A DNA stretch of 64,000 nt from JAIVGV01 sp032229975 (GCA_032229975.1 JAVXVG010000008.1:224672-288671), one strand, 5' to 3'; counted from the first letter of the stretch, positions 44,503-54,141 are shown. Notes: generated by a model from the letters alone, not told the origin. Numbers and translations are program-made.

Positions 44503-45950
44503 TGATCATCGCGCAAATGATGATCATGCCCGGTTGCGGCGCGCGGCGCACGCCCGATCTGGCGCGCATCTTCGAGCGAGCGCGCGCGCGCCGTGGCAAG
44601 CCGCCGCTCATCGTCATCCCCGGCATACTCGGCTCGCAGTTGCGGAACAAACACACGGGCGAGATCGTCTGGCCCTCCGCGATCCGTTCGAACGTTGACG
44701 GTCTAAGTTTACCGACGACGCCGAACCTTGAGAACGACCGCGACGATCTGGTCGCCGACGAGATCGTCACGACCGCGCGTCTGTTCCCCAAGCTCGAACG
44801 CTTCTCGCCCGAAGTCCTCGTCTATCGCGAGCTGCTCAACGCCCTGACAACTTACGCGGGCTATCGCGAAGGTAGTTGGGAGAATCCCGCGCCGGGCGAC
44901 GATGCAGACACCTTCTACGTCTTCGCCTACGACTGGCGACGCGACAACGTCGAGAGCGCGCGTCTGCTCGTCAACAAGATCGACGAACTCAAGCGCAAGC
45001 TGAACCGGCCCGACTTGCGCTTCAACATCGTCGCGCATTCGATGGGCGGACTCGTCGCGCGCTACGCAGCAGCATACGGTGCGAGTGATCTTCCGAGCGA
45101 AGGCGCGAGTCCGCAGCCCGACTGGTCGGGCGCGCGCGACATCGCGAAGATTTTTATGATCGGCACGCCCAATGAAGGCTCTGCCGAAGCGCTCGTCACG
45201 CTGCTCGACGGCTACTCCGTCACAGAGGGCCTGCGTCGCCGCGTGCATCTCTTGAACAAGCTCTCGCGCGAGGATGCGATCACCTCGCCCGCGATCTTCC
45301 AACTGCTCCCGCACGACGGCGCAGCGCGTTTTCTCGACGCCGATCTGAAAGAGTTGAAAGTCGATCTCTACGATCCTGCGACGTGGAGAGAGTACGGCTG
45401 GTCGCCCGTCAACGATCCGAATTTCCGAAAGCGTTACGCGGAAGGCGGCTGGCGCGACGAGGACGCGAGGCGCAACGCAACGGGGTCGCTCGCGGAGTTG
45501 GATCGCTACTTCGCCGTCGTCCTCCAGCGCGCCCGCAGCTTTCACGACGCGCTCGACGCCGCCTTCCCCGCATCGTCCGCGCAGCCCGTCGCACTCTTCG
45601 CCTTCGGCGGCGACTGCGAAGAGACCTTGTCCGCCCCCGTCATCATCCGCGACGCGAAGACGAATCGTTGGATCATGATCACACAGCCGCGCCCTTTGCG
45701 TGATTCAACGGGCAGAGAGTGGAAGCGCAAGGAGGTTGAGCACGCGATGTACGAGCCGGGCGATGGCCGCGTCACGCGCCGCTCTCTCATCGGCGAGTCG
45801 CACGTGCCCCCGCGCGGAAGCGTCCTCTTCAACAGCCCGCTCCCGCTCGCCTACGCCGCCTTCGCCTGCGATCTCCACAGCGATCTGCAAAAGAACAAGA
45901 CCCTGCAAGACGACGCGCTCACGCTGCTCTTGAGCGAAGTGATGAACTGA
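44436..45950 (+). CDS. LCAT-like alpha/beta-hydrolase lipoprotein
   Basis: A 504-residue predicted lipoprotein. The signal sequence has a hydrophobic core FIVLIIAQMMI and lipobox MPGC (Cys34). The mature part resembles lecithin:cholesterol acyltransferase/phospholipase proteins: oxyanion region VIPGILGSQL, then FAYDWRRDN, the nucleophile elbow AHSMGG (Ser202), and a later GTPNEGSAEAL. It probably hydrolyses or transfers acyl chains of lipids at the envelope. The ATG overlaps the larB stop (ATGA). The signal peptide is partly encoded by an inverted repeat, suggesting the present N-terminus is a recent creation. Confidence 0.82.
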   Translation: MKKRRTTATGFPFRVHRSAFIVLIIAQMMIMPGCGARRTPDLARIFERARARRGKPPLIVIPGILGSQLRNKHTGEIVWPSAIRSNVDGLSLPTTPNLENDRDDLVADEIVTTARLFPKLERFSPEVLVYRELLNALTTYAGYREGSWENPAPGDDADTFYVFAYDWRRDNVESARLLVNKIDELKRKLNRPDLRFNIVAHSMGGLVARYAAAYGASDLPSEGASPQPDWSGARDIAKIFMIGTPNEGSAEALVTLLDGYSVTEGLRRRVHLLNKLSREDAITSPAIFQLLPHDGAARFLDADLKELKVDLYDPATWREYGWSPVNDPNFRKRYAEGGWRDEDARRNATGSLAELDRYFAVVLQRARSFHDALDAAFPASSAQPVALFAFGGDCEETLSAPVIIRDAKTNRWIMITQPRPLRDSTGREWKRKEVEHAMYEPGDGRVTRRSLIGESHVPPRGSVLFNSPLPLAYAAFACDLHSDLQKNKTLQDDALTLLLSEVMN

Positions 45951-45970
45951 CAACGCAGCGACATTTCATC

Positions 45971-46104
45971 TGTAGGGGCCGGACTTGTTCCGGCCCGTTG
46001 GTTTCGTCAGCGCGGACAGTGAAACGCGATCATTCGAGATTGAATGATCGCGTTTCACGTTTAGCGACCTCGCTGTCGCGGGCAGGGACGGGCCCGGCCC
46101 TACA
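45971..46104. repeat. nested hairpins between convergent genes, including a REP-like TGTAGGGGCCGG element
   Basis: An outer TGTAGGGGCCGG (45971-45982) returns as CCGGCCCTACA (46094-46104). Inside are a local hairpin (GGGCCGG, 45976-45982 with 45990-45996) and a 17-bp perfect stem, 46019-46035 with 46042-46058 around a 6-base loop. The element lies between the LCAT-like and proS 3' ends, so it probably also ends transcription. TGTAGGGGC-type repeats are known as dispersed elements in several phyla. Confidence 0.75.
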
Positions 46105-46119
46105 TTTATCCGTCGTGTC

Positions 46120-47889
46120 TCAGCGTCCGGCGAACGCAAGTGCTTGCACGCGCGCGACAACTTCGTCGAGACGCACGTCGGTCGATTGTTTGGTTGCACG
46201 CTCGAACAGTTCAACTGTCGAGTCCGTGATCTTCTTGCCGACGGTGATGCGGAAGGGAACGCCGATCAAGTCCGCGTCCTTGAACTTCACGCCCGCGCGC
46301 TCGTCGCGGTCGTCGAGCAAAACGTCGAGACCCGCGCGCTGCAAGTCCGCGTAAAGTTTCTCGCCCGCATCCTTCAACTCCGCCTGCTTCATATTCGTGA
46401 CGGTGACGACCACGTCGAAGGGCGCGATGGCGGGGGGCCACTTGACGCCGTCCGCGTCATGATGCAACTCAATCGCCGCCGCCATGATGCGCTCGACGCC
46501 GATGCCATAGCTGCCCATCACGATGGGCGTCTCTTTTCCATCCTGCGTCAACACGTTCGCGCCCATCGAGACGGAATACTTCGTGCCGAGCTTGAAGATG
46601 TGCCCGACTTCCAGAGCCTTAACCACGTCGAGCGTGCCCGCCTCACAGTTCGGACAACGCTCGCCGGATTGGACGGTGCGAAGATCAACAAAGAAGGGCT
46701 TGGGTTTGATATCTCGCTTGATATCAACTCCGCGGAGATGGTAGCCATCCTTATTGGCACCAGTTGTCATGTTATGACGACCCTCTAAAGTTTTGTCAGC
46801 GATAACGCTTATATTTATACCTTTCCGAGCGCGAACGATATCACTCGCGCCGACCGCGCCAAGGCTTCCGGGATGCGCGCCGAGGTGATCAAAAATCTCT
46901 TCGGGGGTAGCAGGTTTAACCCATACTGCTCCAATATTGTCTTGTAGTTTTGTCTCATGGAGCTGATGGTCTCCTCGAAGAAGCACAATGATAAAATTTT
47001 CTGGATCATCCCCTTTAGCGTCGCTGCCATGTGCATAGACAAGCGTTTTGATCTGTCGCTCTGCGGTCGCGCCGCCGGGGAAGTTGATCAGGTCTTCGAT
47101 GGTGCGCACGTCAGGCGTAGCGAACGATTCAGGCTCAGCCAACGTCGAAGGCTCGTCAGTGATCGCGTCGAGCTTTGATGTCGCCTTCTCAAGGTTCGCT
47201 GCGTAGCCGCACGACTCGCAGGACGCGATCAAGTCTTCGCCCGCGTCGGTCTTGACCATGAACTCGTTTGAAGCCGAGCCGCCCATCGCGCCGGATGAGG
47301 CTTCGACCATCGAGAACTTCAAGCCGCAGCGCGTGAAGATACGGACGTAAGCCTGTCGCTGATCCTCGAATGATTTGTCTAAGCCCGGCTGATCAACGTC
47401 GAACGAGTAGGCGTCTTTCATGATGAACTGCCGGACGCGGAGCACGCCGGACTTCGGGCGCGGCTCGTCGCGAAACTTCGTCTGTATCTGATACCAGACT
47501 TGCGGGAGTTGCTTGTAGCTGCGTAGTTCGTGGCGCGCGATGGAGGTGAAAATCTCTTCGTGCGTCATCGCCAGACAGAGTTCCGCGCCCTTGCGATCCT
47601 TGAGGCGAAACATGTTGTCGCCCATCACAGTCCAGCGTCCCGATTCCTCCCACACCTCTTTCGGATTCAAAGCGGGCAGCAGAAACTCCTGACCGCCGAT
47701 GGCGTCCATCTCTTCGCGTATGATCTTCTCGATGCGACGCATGACGCGCCACGCGAGCGGCAGATAGGAATAGATGCCTGCGCCGAGCTGGCGCACGAGT
47801 CCGGCCCGAAGCAAGAGCTTGTGCGAGATGACTTCTGCGTCAGCAGGGTCTTCGCGCAAAGTTGGGATGAAGAATTGTGACCAGCGCAT
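46120..47889 (-). CDS. proS: prolyl-tRNA synthetase
   Basis: Charges tRNA-Pro. The 589-residue bacterial-type enzyme has class II motif 1 (GIYSYLPLAWRVMRRIEKIIREE, split in the middle), motif 2 (KFRDEPRPKSGVLRVRQFIMKDAYSF) and motif 3 (GSYGIGVERIMAAAIE). An editing (INS) domain covers about residues 230-400, and the anticodon-binding domain is C-terminal. Codons for about residues 280-400 (plus-strand positions 46690-47045) are clearly AT-richer than those on either side, suggesting a recombined segment. The reading frame is intact through it. Confidence 0.95.
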   Translation of the reverse strand: MRWSQFFIPTLREDPADAEVISHKLLLRAGLVRQLGAGIYSYLPLAWRVMRRIEKIIREEMDAIGGQEFLLPALNPKEVWEESGRWTVMGDNMFRLKDRKGAELCLAMTHEEIFTSIARHELRSYKQLPQVWYQIQTKFRDEPRPKSGVLRVRQFIMKDAYSFDVDQPGLDKSFEDQRQAYVRIFTRCGLKFSMVEASSGAMGGSASNEFMVKTDAGEDLIASCESCGYAANLEKATSKLDAITDEPSTLAEPESFATPDVRTIEDLINFPGGATAERQIKTLVYAHGSDAKGDDPENFIIVLLRGDHQLHETKLQDNIGAVWVKPATPEEIFDHLGAHPGSLGAVGASDIVRARKGINISVIADKTLEGRHNMTTGANKDGYHLRGVDIKRDIKPKPFFVDLRTVQSGERCPNCEAGTLDVVKALEVGHIFKLGTKYSVSMGANVLTQDGKETPIVMGSYGIGVERIMAAAIELHHDADGVKWPPAIAPFDVVVTVTNMKQAELKDAGEKLYADLQRAGLDVLLDDRDERAGVKFKDADLIGVPFRITVGKKITDSTVELFERATKQSTDVRLDEVVARVQALAFAGR

Positions 47890-48076
47890 GAAAGTTTTTC
47901 GTCTCCGTCTCTTCCGTCGCTAAACTCGGCGACTGAAATGAGCGAGCATTGTGGCGCACGAGCGCGCTGAAGCGCAACCGTCGTCGCCGTACAACCGATC
48001 TCTTTGCACGGTTGAGCGTGCGTGGGGTAACATCGCCCGCAACGACAGGCATTCTCCGAAGGCCTTTAAGATTCAA

Positions 48077-48880
48077 ATGATGTCCACACGTCGCGCGATA
48101 CTTTTGCTCTCTGCCGCGCTCGCAGTCTCTTTCTCAACGGGCGCGCGCACGATTCGCGCCGCCGACGCGGGGAAGATCGAGCGACGCGAGATCACTTCCG
48201 GCGGCAAGCGACGCACATATTATCTGTATGTCCCACCGGACGTGACGAAGGACGCGACAGTGCCGCTCGTCTTGACGCTGCACGGATCGGGGATGGACGG
48301 GCGCGGGCTCGTCGTCGAGTGGAAGAAGCTGGCGTCGAAGGAGCATTTCATTGTCGCGGGGCCAGACTCGCGTGATTCGGCTGGATGGTCTGTGCCCGTC
48401 GATGGTCCAGAATTTTTGCGCGACCTCGTCGAAGAGTTGAAGAAGACTGCGCCCATCGATCCGCGTCGCGTCTATCTGTTCGGCTGGTCGGCGGGGGCCA
48501 ACTTCGGTCTCCAGATGTCGCTCTACGAGTCGGAGTATTTCGCCGCCGCCTCGATCTTTGCGGGCGCGCTCTTGCCCGTGCGCTACCCAATGCTCGAACA
48601 GGCGGCGCGCAAGATTCCGATCAGCTTGACTGTTGGCACGAGCGATCCGTTCTACTCTCTGCGCGACGTGCGCGCCACGCGCGACGTGCTCAAGGCGCAC
48701 GGCTTCACAGTCCAACTTAAAGAGTTGCTCGGACAGGATCACAACTACTATGACACTGCCGACCAGATCAATCGCGACTCGTGGGCCTTCCTGAGTCAGT
48801 ATCGACTCGAAGATGAGCCGCACTTCCGCGACTCGCCCGCGAAAATTTCGACAGGTTCAACGCCGGAGGGGAAGAGATGA
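48077..48880 (+). CDS. secreted esterase of the PHB-depolymerase/LpqC type
   Basis: From the paired ATGs at 48077/48080, a protein of about 267 residues with a signal peptide ending near IRAAD. The alpha/beta-hydrolase fold has an oxyanion strand VPLVLTLHGSGMDGRG, the nucleophile elbow GWSAGA, and a late acid/His region (TVGTSDPFYSL ... LGQDHNYYD). This family includes feruloyl esterases and polyhydroxybutyrate depolymerases; the natural ester is unknown. Its stop overlaps the glyA start (ATGA at 48877). Confidence 0.8.
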   Translation: MMSTRRAILLLSAALAVSFSTGARTIRAADAGKIERREITSGGKRRTYYLYVPPDVTKDATVPLVLTLHGSGMDGRGLVVEWKKLASKEHFIVAGPDSRDSAGWSVPVDGPEFLRDLVEELKKTAPIDPRRVYLFGWSAGANFGLQMSLYESEYFAAASIFAGALLPVRYPMLEQAARKIPISLTVGTSDPFYSLRDVRATRDVLKAHGFTVQLKELLGQDHNYYDTADQINRDSWAFLSQYRLEDEPHFRDSPAKISTGSTPEGKR

Positions 48881-50178
48881 GAGATCAACGCAATGCGCCG
48901 CTCGCCGAAGTCGATCCGCTCGTCGGTCGTGCGATTGATCAAGAGGTTGCGCGGCAGGCGAACGGACTTGAACTGATCGCCTCGGAGAACTTCGTCTCGG
49001 AAGCAGTGCTCGAAGCGATGGGCTCGGTCTTTACGAACAAGTACGCCGAAGGCTATCCGGGCAAGCGATATTACGGCGGCTGCGAATTCGCCGACGTGGT
49101 CGAGCAGTTGGCTATTGATCGCGCGAAAGAGTTGTTCAGAGCCGATCACGCCAACGTCCAGCCGCATTCGGGCGCGCAGGCGAACATGAGCGTCTATCTC
49201 GCGGCGATTAAATACGGCGATACGATCCTCGGTATGAACCTCTCGCATGGCGGGCATCTCACGCACGGCCACCCTCTGAATTTTTCCGGCATCAGCTACA
49301 AGGTCGCGGACTACGGCGTCTCGCAGGAGACGGAGCAGATCGACTACGACGATCTGCAACGTCGCGCCGAAGAGCATCGACCGCAGATGATCGTCTGCGG
49401 CGCGAGCGCGTATCCGCGCACGATCAACTTCGAGCGCATCGGCGAGATCGCACGCTCGGTCGGCGCGCGTGTCATGGCGGACATCGCGCACATCGCGGGG
49501 CCCGTCGCGGCGGGCTTGCATCCGTCGCCTGTGCCACACGCCGATTACGTGACGACGACGACGCACAAGACTCTGCGAGGGCCCCGTGGCGGCTTGATCC
49601 TGTGCAAGCAAGAGCACGCGGCCGAAGTTAATAAAAAGTTGTTCCCCGGCGTGCAGGGTGGCCCACTCGTGCACATCATCGCGGCGAAGGCGGTCGCCTT
49701 CGGTGAGGCTCTGCGCGACGACTTCAAGGAGTATCAACGCCAAGTGTTGAAGAACGCGAAGGCGCTTGCGTCGGAACTTCAAGCGCAGGGCTTGAGGATT
49801 GTTTCAGGTGGGACGGACAATCATCTCGTGCTCGTCGATGTCTTCTTGAATGGCAAAGGCATTACGGGCAAGGAGGCAGAGAAGGCCCTCGAAGCGGCGC
49901 ACATGACGGTCAACAAGAACACGATCCCCTTCGACACGAACAAGCCCTTCGTCACCTCCGGCGTCCGCTTGGGAACGCCCGCGCTCACGACGCGCGGCAT
50001 GGGCGAAGACGAGATGCGTCTCATCGCGCGACTCATCTCTGAGATCATCCACGACCCGCAGTCCGAAGATGTGCGCGCGAAAGTCCGACGCGAAGTCTCG
50101 GAACTGGCCGCGCGCTTCCCGCTCTACCCGCAGCGACTCAAGCCTCTGCCGGAAGCCGAAGGCGTCGGCGCGGACTAA
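48877..50178 (+). CDS. glyA: serine hydroxymethyltransferase
   Basis: A PLP enzyme converting serine and tetrahydrofolate to glycine and methylene-THF. The 433-residue protein shows ELIASENFVSEAVLEA, the YAEGYPGKRYYGGCEF block, and HGGHLTHGHPLNFSG. The PLP lysine sits in VTTTTHKTLRGPRGG, and the C-terminal VRLGTPALTTRGMGEDEM is present. GGAGGGG precedes the ATG, which overlaps the upstream esterase stop. Confidence 0.96.
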   Translation: MRDQRNAPLAEVDPLVGRAIDQEVARQANGLELIASENFVSEAVLEAMGSVFTNKYAEGYPGKRYYGGCEFADVVEQLAIDRAKELFRADHANVQPHSGAQANMSVYLAAIKYGDTILGMNLSHGGHLTHGHPLNFSGISYKVADYGVSQETEQIDYDDLQRRAEEHRPQMIVCGASAYPRTINFERIGEIARSVGARVMADIAHIAGPVAAGLHPSPVPHADYVTTTTHKTLRGPRGGLILCKQEHAAEVNKKLFPGVQGGPLVHIIAAKAVAFGEALRDDFKEYQRQVLKNAKALASELQAQGLRIVSGGTDNHLVLVDVFLNGKGITGKEAEKALEAAHMTVNKNTIPFDTNKPFVTSGVRLGTPALTTRGMGEDEMRLIARLISEIIHDPQSEDVRAKVRREVSELAARFPLYPQRLKPLPEAEGVGAD

Positions 50179-50242
50179 ACGACGAGCGCGTCGAGTCCGG
50201 CACGAATTGATGGCGCGCCTACCGCAAGACCGCGCGCGTGTA

Positions 50243-50839
50243 ATGAGAACCAGACTGAAGATGATAAAGATACTCAACAGGCTCGCGCTCGCGTGTCTCA
50301 TGTGCGCCGCGCTGATTTTCGCGCACGCACAATCGCTCCCGCGCATCAATCGCAACGATGATGCGCGCCCGCGCGAACTGATCAGCGAAGGTCTCGGCGT
50401 CGGTCGCATCTACGTCGGCCACTCGACGATGGACGACGTGGTTGCGGCTTACGGCAAGACTTTCGAGACGGTCGAGCGCGGCGCGCAAAGTTATGAGATG
50501 CGTTATGCGCCGCTCGGACTCTCCTTCTATCTCTGTCACGCGGATCAGCAGAAGCGCATCTTCGGGATCGAAGCTCGCGCGCCATTCAATGGCTTCACCG
50601 CGCGCGGCATCGTGCTGGGCAAGAGTACGCTGCGCGACGTGCTCACCGCTTATGGGCCGATCGATCCCACGACGACGGGCGACCAGCGATCCTTCCGTTA
50701 CCCCGGCGTCGAGTTCGCGATCACCGACAAGAAGGCCGACGGTAAACCCGTCTCCCTCTCGCCCGGCGCGAAAGTCGCAGCCATCAACGTAATCACAAGT
50801 CGGAACGGGCCGGACTGCGACGCAAACAGTCTCAAGTGA
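50243..50839 (+). CDS. secreted hypothetical protein with two internal repeats
   Basis: A protein of about 198 residues starting at the ATG at 50243 (50261 is an alternative), with a signal peptide ending FAHAQ (about 34). The mature part contains two related units: GRIYVGHSTMDDVVAAYGK (about 58-76) and GIVLGKSTLRDVLTAYGP (about 121-138). Each would form a strand plus helix. Similar repeated IxLGxST..DVxxxYG motifs occur in uncharacterised periplasmic proteins. No function is assigned. It starts 64 bases after glyA. Confidence 0.6.
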   Translation: MRTRLKMIKILNRLALACLMCAALIFAHAQSLPRINRNDDARPRELISEGLGVGRIYVGHSTMDDVVAAYGKTFETVERGAQSYEMRYAPLGLSFYLCHADQQKRIFGIEARAPFNGFTARGIVLGKSTLRDVLTAYGPIDPTTTGDQRSFRYPGVEFAITDKKADGKPVSLSPGAKVAAINVITSRNGPDCDANSLK

Positions 50840-50881
50840 AGCGACGGCAAAGCGCAACGCGCGACTCACAATCTGATAGGC

Positions 50882-50887
50882 TATAAT
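50882..50887 (+). promoter_or_regulatory. perfect -10 box upstream of the membrane protein gene
   Basis: TATAAT about 80 bases before the ATG at 50967. No recognisable -35 is found at 16-18 bases, so this is a weak promoter call. Confidence 0.3.
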
Positions 50888-50966
50888 CAGCAGCGTCGAA
50901 GAGATGTTCGGGCGCGGCTTTGAAACCTCACGTGCCCGCAAAAACAGACAGTAAAGGACGACTCAA

Positions 50967-51482
50967 GTGAGCCTCAATCTCAATGGGCAGAGCATGACCT
51001 CTGCGAGCGTGAACGATCCTTCCGGCAGCATCGCGTCTGCTTACACGCGACATCTAAACTCCGGCGCTAACTGGTTCTTCTGGATCGCCGGACTGTCGCT
51101 CATCAACTCCATCGTCTCGCTCTCGAAGGGCAGTTGGAGTTTCCTCGCGGGTCTCGGCATCACACAGATTTTCGACGGGCTCGCCAACGGACTCTCGGAC
51201 GAACTCGGCGGCGGCGCAACGGCGGTCGCGCTCATCCTCGATCTTCTCGTCGCGGCCTGCTTCGTCGCGCTTGGAATGCTCGCGCGTCGCGCGATGCTCT
51301 GGGCGTTCGTCGTCGGCATGGTTATTTATGCGCTCGACGGCGTGCTCCTCGCCTTCTTCCAAGTCTGGCTGAGCGTCGCCTTCCACGCCTTCGCGCTCTA
51401 CAGCATCTATCGCGGCTTCAACGCCACGCGCAAGCTCGCCGCGCTCAAGTCAGAAACCGGCGTGGGCTTGATGGAACACTGA
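50967..51482 (+). CDS. hypothetical membrane protein (171 aa)
   Basis: Four hydrophobic segments at about residues 36-52, 83-105, 109-130 and 131-148 after a polar N-terminal 30 residues, consistent with a four-helix inner-membrane protein. A conserved-looking loop, QIFDGLANGLSDELGGG, lies between helices 1 and 2. No family is recognised. AAAGGACG-type sequence upstream gives a fair ribosome-binding site. Confidence 0.65.
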   Translation: MSLNLNGQSMTSASVNDPSGSIASAYTRHLNSGANWFFWIAGLSLINSIVSLSKGSWSFLAGLGITQIFDGLANGLSDELGGGATAVALILDLLVAACFVALGMLARRAMLWAFVVGMVIYALDGVLLAFFQVWLSVAFHAFALYSIYRGFNATRKLAALKSETGVGLMEH

Positions 51483-51619
51483 ACGCAGAGCGCGTTTAAC
51501 TGCGACTCTATCACTGCACGCTGGCTTGCTCGCGTGCGGTGCGCGATTTCTCTGTTATGATTACCGGTCAGTAGGCACGTGCGGGAGTTTCAATCGCACG
51601 ACCTCTGACCACTTTTTTT

Positions 51620-53593
51620 ATGGAAGAGATTTTCGGGCGCGGCGGATTGCTGGCGCGCTCGCATCCAGACTACGAGCACCGGCCCGGTCAGGTTCAGATG
51701 GCCGAAGCTGTCTTGCGCGCCTTCGATGAGCGTCGCCACCTCGTCGTCGAGGCGGGCACGGGCACGGGCAAGACGCTCGCGTACCTCGTGCCCGCGATTG
51801 CGGCGGCGACCGCGCGCGGTTCGCGCGTCATCATCTCGACGGGGACGAAAAATTTGCAGGAGCAGTTGATGGGGAAGGACATCCCATTCCTTCAGCGCGT
51901 GCTCCCGAAAAAGTTTTCCGCCGCATACATGAAGGGGCGCAACAACTATGCCTGCCTACATCGCATCAAGCGCGCCGATCAGTCGCCGATCCTCGACGGT
52001 CTCGATGACGTTGACCACTTCGACGAAGTGAAGCATTGGGCACACGACTCGCAGTCGGGCGACCGTGCGGAGTTAATCGAGCTTCCCGAAAATCTCTCCT
52101 TCTGGCGACACATCGACGCGCGCAGTGAAACCTGTCTCGGACAGAAGTGCCCCGAATACGATCCGTGCTTCATCACGCGTATGCGACAACGCGCGCAGGA
52201 CGCGGACATCGTCATCGTCAATCATCATCTCTTCTTCGCAGACCTCGCGCTCAGGGGCGGCGAGTACGGGCAGGTCTTGCCTGATTACTCTGCGGTCATC
52301 TTCGATGAGGCGCACCAGATCGAGGACGTGGCGGCGGAATACTTCGGCGCGCAGGTGTCGAGCTACCAGATCGACGACTTGCTGCGCGACCTGCAAACCT
52401 TGCCCATCAACGACGCCGACGCAAACAAAGAGTTGACGAAGGCCGCGGCTCGCATCGCGCGCTTCGCCGATCACCTGTGGCTCGGCTTTCAACAAGATTC
52501 GCGCGGCGAAGATCAGGGTCGCTCGCCGATCCTGCCCGGCACGTTCGCACGCAAAGATCGCAACGGCGAGATCGAGCCGACTAATTTGGGCCAGTCGTAT
52601 CTCGCGCTCGACGGCGCGCTCAATCGCATGGAGGCGACGCTCGATGCTCTGCGCGAGCAGCCGCCCGAAGTCGATAACCTTCTGCGTCGCGTGCGCGAGG
52701 TGCGCTTTCAACTTGAGTTCATCGTCGCGGGCGATGACAAGCGTTTTGTCTATTGGTTAGAGCGTCGCGGTCGCGGCACTTTCCTGCGCGCCTCTCCGAT
52801 TGACGTGTCGACGTTGCTGCAAGACAAACTGTTCGACCGCGTCGAGACGTGCGTGCTCACATCTGCGACGCTTGCGAGCGCAGGGAGTTTCCGCTTCATG
52901 CGCGAGCGTCTGGGTTTGATCGAGAAGACCGACGAGTTGATTGCGCCGACGAGCTTCGACTACGAGCGACAGTCCGTCCTTTATCTGCCGCCGAAGATGC
53001 CCGACCCGCGCTCGCCGCAATGGGCAGAGGCGGCGGCGGATGAGATCGTCAAGCTGCTCGAAGTCACAGAAGGGCGGGCCTTCGTCCTCTCAACTTCTCT
53101 GAGCGGAATGCGCTCTCTCTACGAGCGCGTCGCGCCGCGCGTCGATTTCCCTTGTCTCGTGCAGGGCGACGCATCGAAGTCTTACCTGTTAGAGAAATTT
53201 CGACAGACGCCGCACGCGGTTCTCTTCGCCACGTCGAGTTTCTGGCAGGGCGTTGACGTGCGCGGCGAACAGTTGTCATGCGTCATCATCGACAAGCTGC
53301 CGTTCGCCGTGCCGACCGATCCGGTCGTCGCCGCGCGCCTGCGCTTCATCGAAGATGCGGGCGGATCGAGCTTCTACGAGTACAGCGTGCCGCAGGCCAT
53401 CATCTCGCTCAAGCAGGGACTTGGACGCTTGATCCGCAGCGCGACGGACAGGGGCGTTCTCTGCGTTCTCGATCCGCGCCTCAGAACGCAAGCCTACGGC
53501 AAGCAGTTTCTCAAGAGCCTGCCAGTGCGTCGCACAACATCAGACCTCACGGAAGTCGCGCGTATGTTTGAAACGACCGATGCGATGGCGTGA
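51620..53593 (+). CDS. dinG: DinG/YoaA-type ATP-dependent DNA helicase
   Basis: A superfamily 2, XPD-like 5'-3' helicase of 657 residues. Walker A is EAGTGTGKT (about 44-52) and Walker B is DEAH (FDEAHQIEDVA). Four Cys between them (NYACLH, then CLGQKCPEYDPCF) fit the 4Fe-4S cluster of this group. C-terminal helicase motifs are FATSSFWQGVDVRGEQL and QGLGRLIRS. It probably resolves R-loops or helps repair stalled forks. queD follows after 43 bases on the same strand. Confidence 0.9.
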   Translation: MEEIFGRGGLLARSHPDYEHRPGQVQMAEAVLRAFDERRHLVVEAGTGTGKTLAYLVPAIAAATARGSRVIISTGTKNLQEQLMGKDIPFLQRVLPKKFSAAYMKGRNNYACLHRIKRADQSPILDGLDDVDHFDEVKHWAHDSQSGDRAELIELPENLSFWRHIDARSETCLGQKCPEYDPCFITRMRQRAQDADIVIVNHHLFFADLALRGGEYGQVLPDYSAVIFDEAHQIEDVAAEYFGAQVSSYQIDDLLRDLQTLPINDADANKELTKAAARIARFADHLWLGFQQDSRGEDQGRSPILPGTFARKDRNGEIEPTNLGQSYLALDGALNRMEATLDALREQPPEVDNLLRRVREVRFQLEFIVAGDDKRFVYWLERRGRGTFLRASPIDVSTLLQDKLFDRVETCVLTSATLASAGSFRFMRERLGLIEKTDELIAPTSFDYERQSVLYLPPKMPDPRSPQWAEAAADEIVKLLEVTEGRAFVLSTSLSGMRSLYERVAPRVDFPCLVQGDASKSYLLEKFRQTPHAVLFATSSFWQGVDVRGEQLSCVIIDKLPFAVPTDPVVAARLRFIEDAGGSSFYEYSVPQAIISLKQGLGRLIRSATDRGVLCVLDPRLRTQAYGKQFLKSLPVRRTTSDLTEVARMFETTDAMA

Positions 53594-53636
53594 TAATGTG
53601 GAAGGCAGATATAAAGTTTAGTGATGTGGGAGAAAC

Positions 53637-54020
53637 ATGGCCGGACAGTTTGAAGTAATGATCGAGCGCAACTTTTCGAGCGCGCATCAACTGCGCGGCT
53701 ATCGTGGCAAGTGCGAAAATTTGCACGGCCACAATTACAAGATCGAAATCTACGCGCGCGGCCGCGAGTTGAACAATATCGGTCTGCTCGTGGACTTCGG
53801 CGAGTTGAAGACGGCGGCTGATGAGATCGTCGCCTACCTCGACCATCGCAACATCAACGAACTGCCGCCCTTCGACGAGGAGTTGAATCCTTCAGCCGAA
53901 AATCTCGCGCGCTACATCCTTGAGCGCGTCGCCTCGCAGGTCGGCGACGCGCGCGTCAGCGTCTATAAAGTGCGCTGCTTCGAGACGCCGACGAGCGTGG
54001 CGACATATCAAATGGATTAG
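53637..54020 (+). CDS. queD: 6-carboxy-tetrahydropterin synthase
   Basis: Makes 6-carboxytetrahydropterin for queuosine/7-deazaguanine synthesis. The 127-residue protein has the zinc ligands His17 (SSAHQL), His30 and His32 (LHGHNY), the catalytic Cys26 (GKCENLHGH), the Asp-His pair LDHRNIN (His70), and the C-terminal FETPTS Glu. GGGAGA precedes the ATG. queC and queE are not in the window. Confidence 0.95.
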   Translation: MAGQFEVMIERNFSSAHQLRGYRGKCENLHGHNYKIEIYARGRELNNIGLLVDFGELKTAADEIVAYLDHRNINELPPFDEELNPSAENLARYILERVASQVGDARVSVYKVRCFETPTSVATYQMD

Positions 54021-54022
54021 TT

Positions 54023-54141
54023 ACAAGTTACAAGTTCAAAGCTCCAAGTTGGAAGCTACGTCGTAAAGCTAAACGCCAGCCCGCATCAGTCGCGTGGCTG
54101 GCGTTTAACTTTCAACCTTCAACTTGGAACTTTCAACTTCC
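54023..54141. repeat. heptad-word palindrome (word NNAAGTT) with inner hairpin
   Basis: Left: five 7-base words such as ACAAGTT and CCAAGTT from 54023. Right: five words such as AACTTTC and AACTTGG from 54107 to 54141, ending at the first base of the regulator's stop codon. In the middle is a perfect 12-bp stem (54070-54081 with 54096-54107). It lies between the convergent genes queD and the NtrC-type regulator, so it probably also ends both transcripts. Confidence 0.8.

Noticed and set aside
51480..51620. Promoter for dinG with TATGAT near 51555
   Set aside because: No -35 hexamer at suitable spacing.
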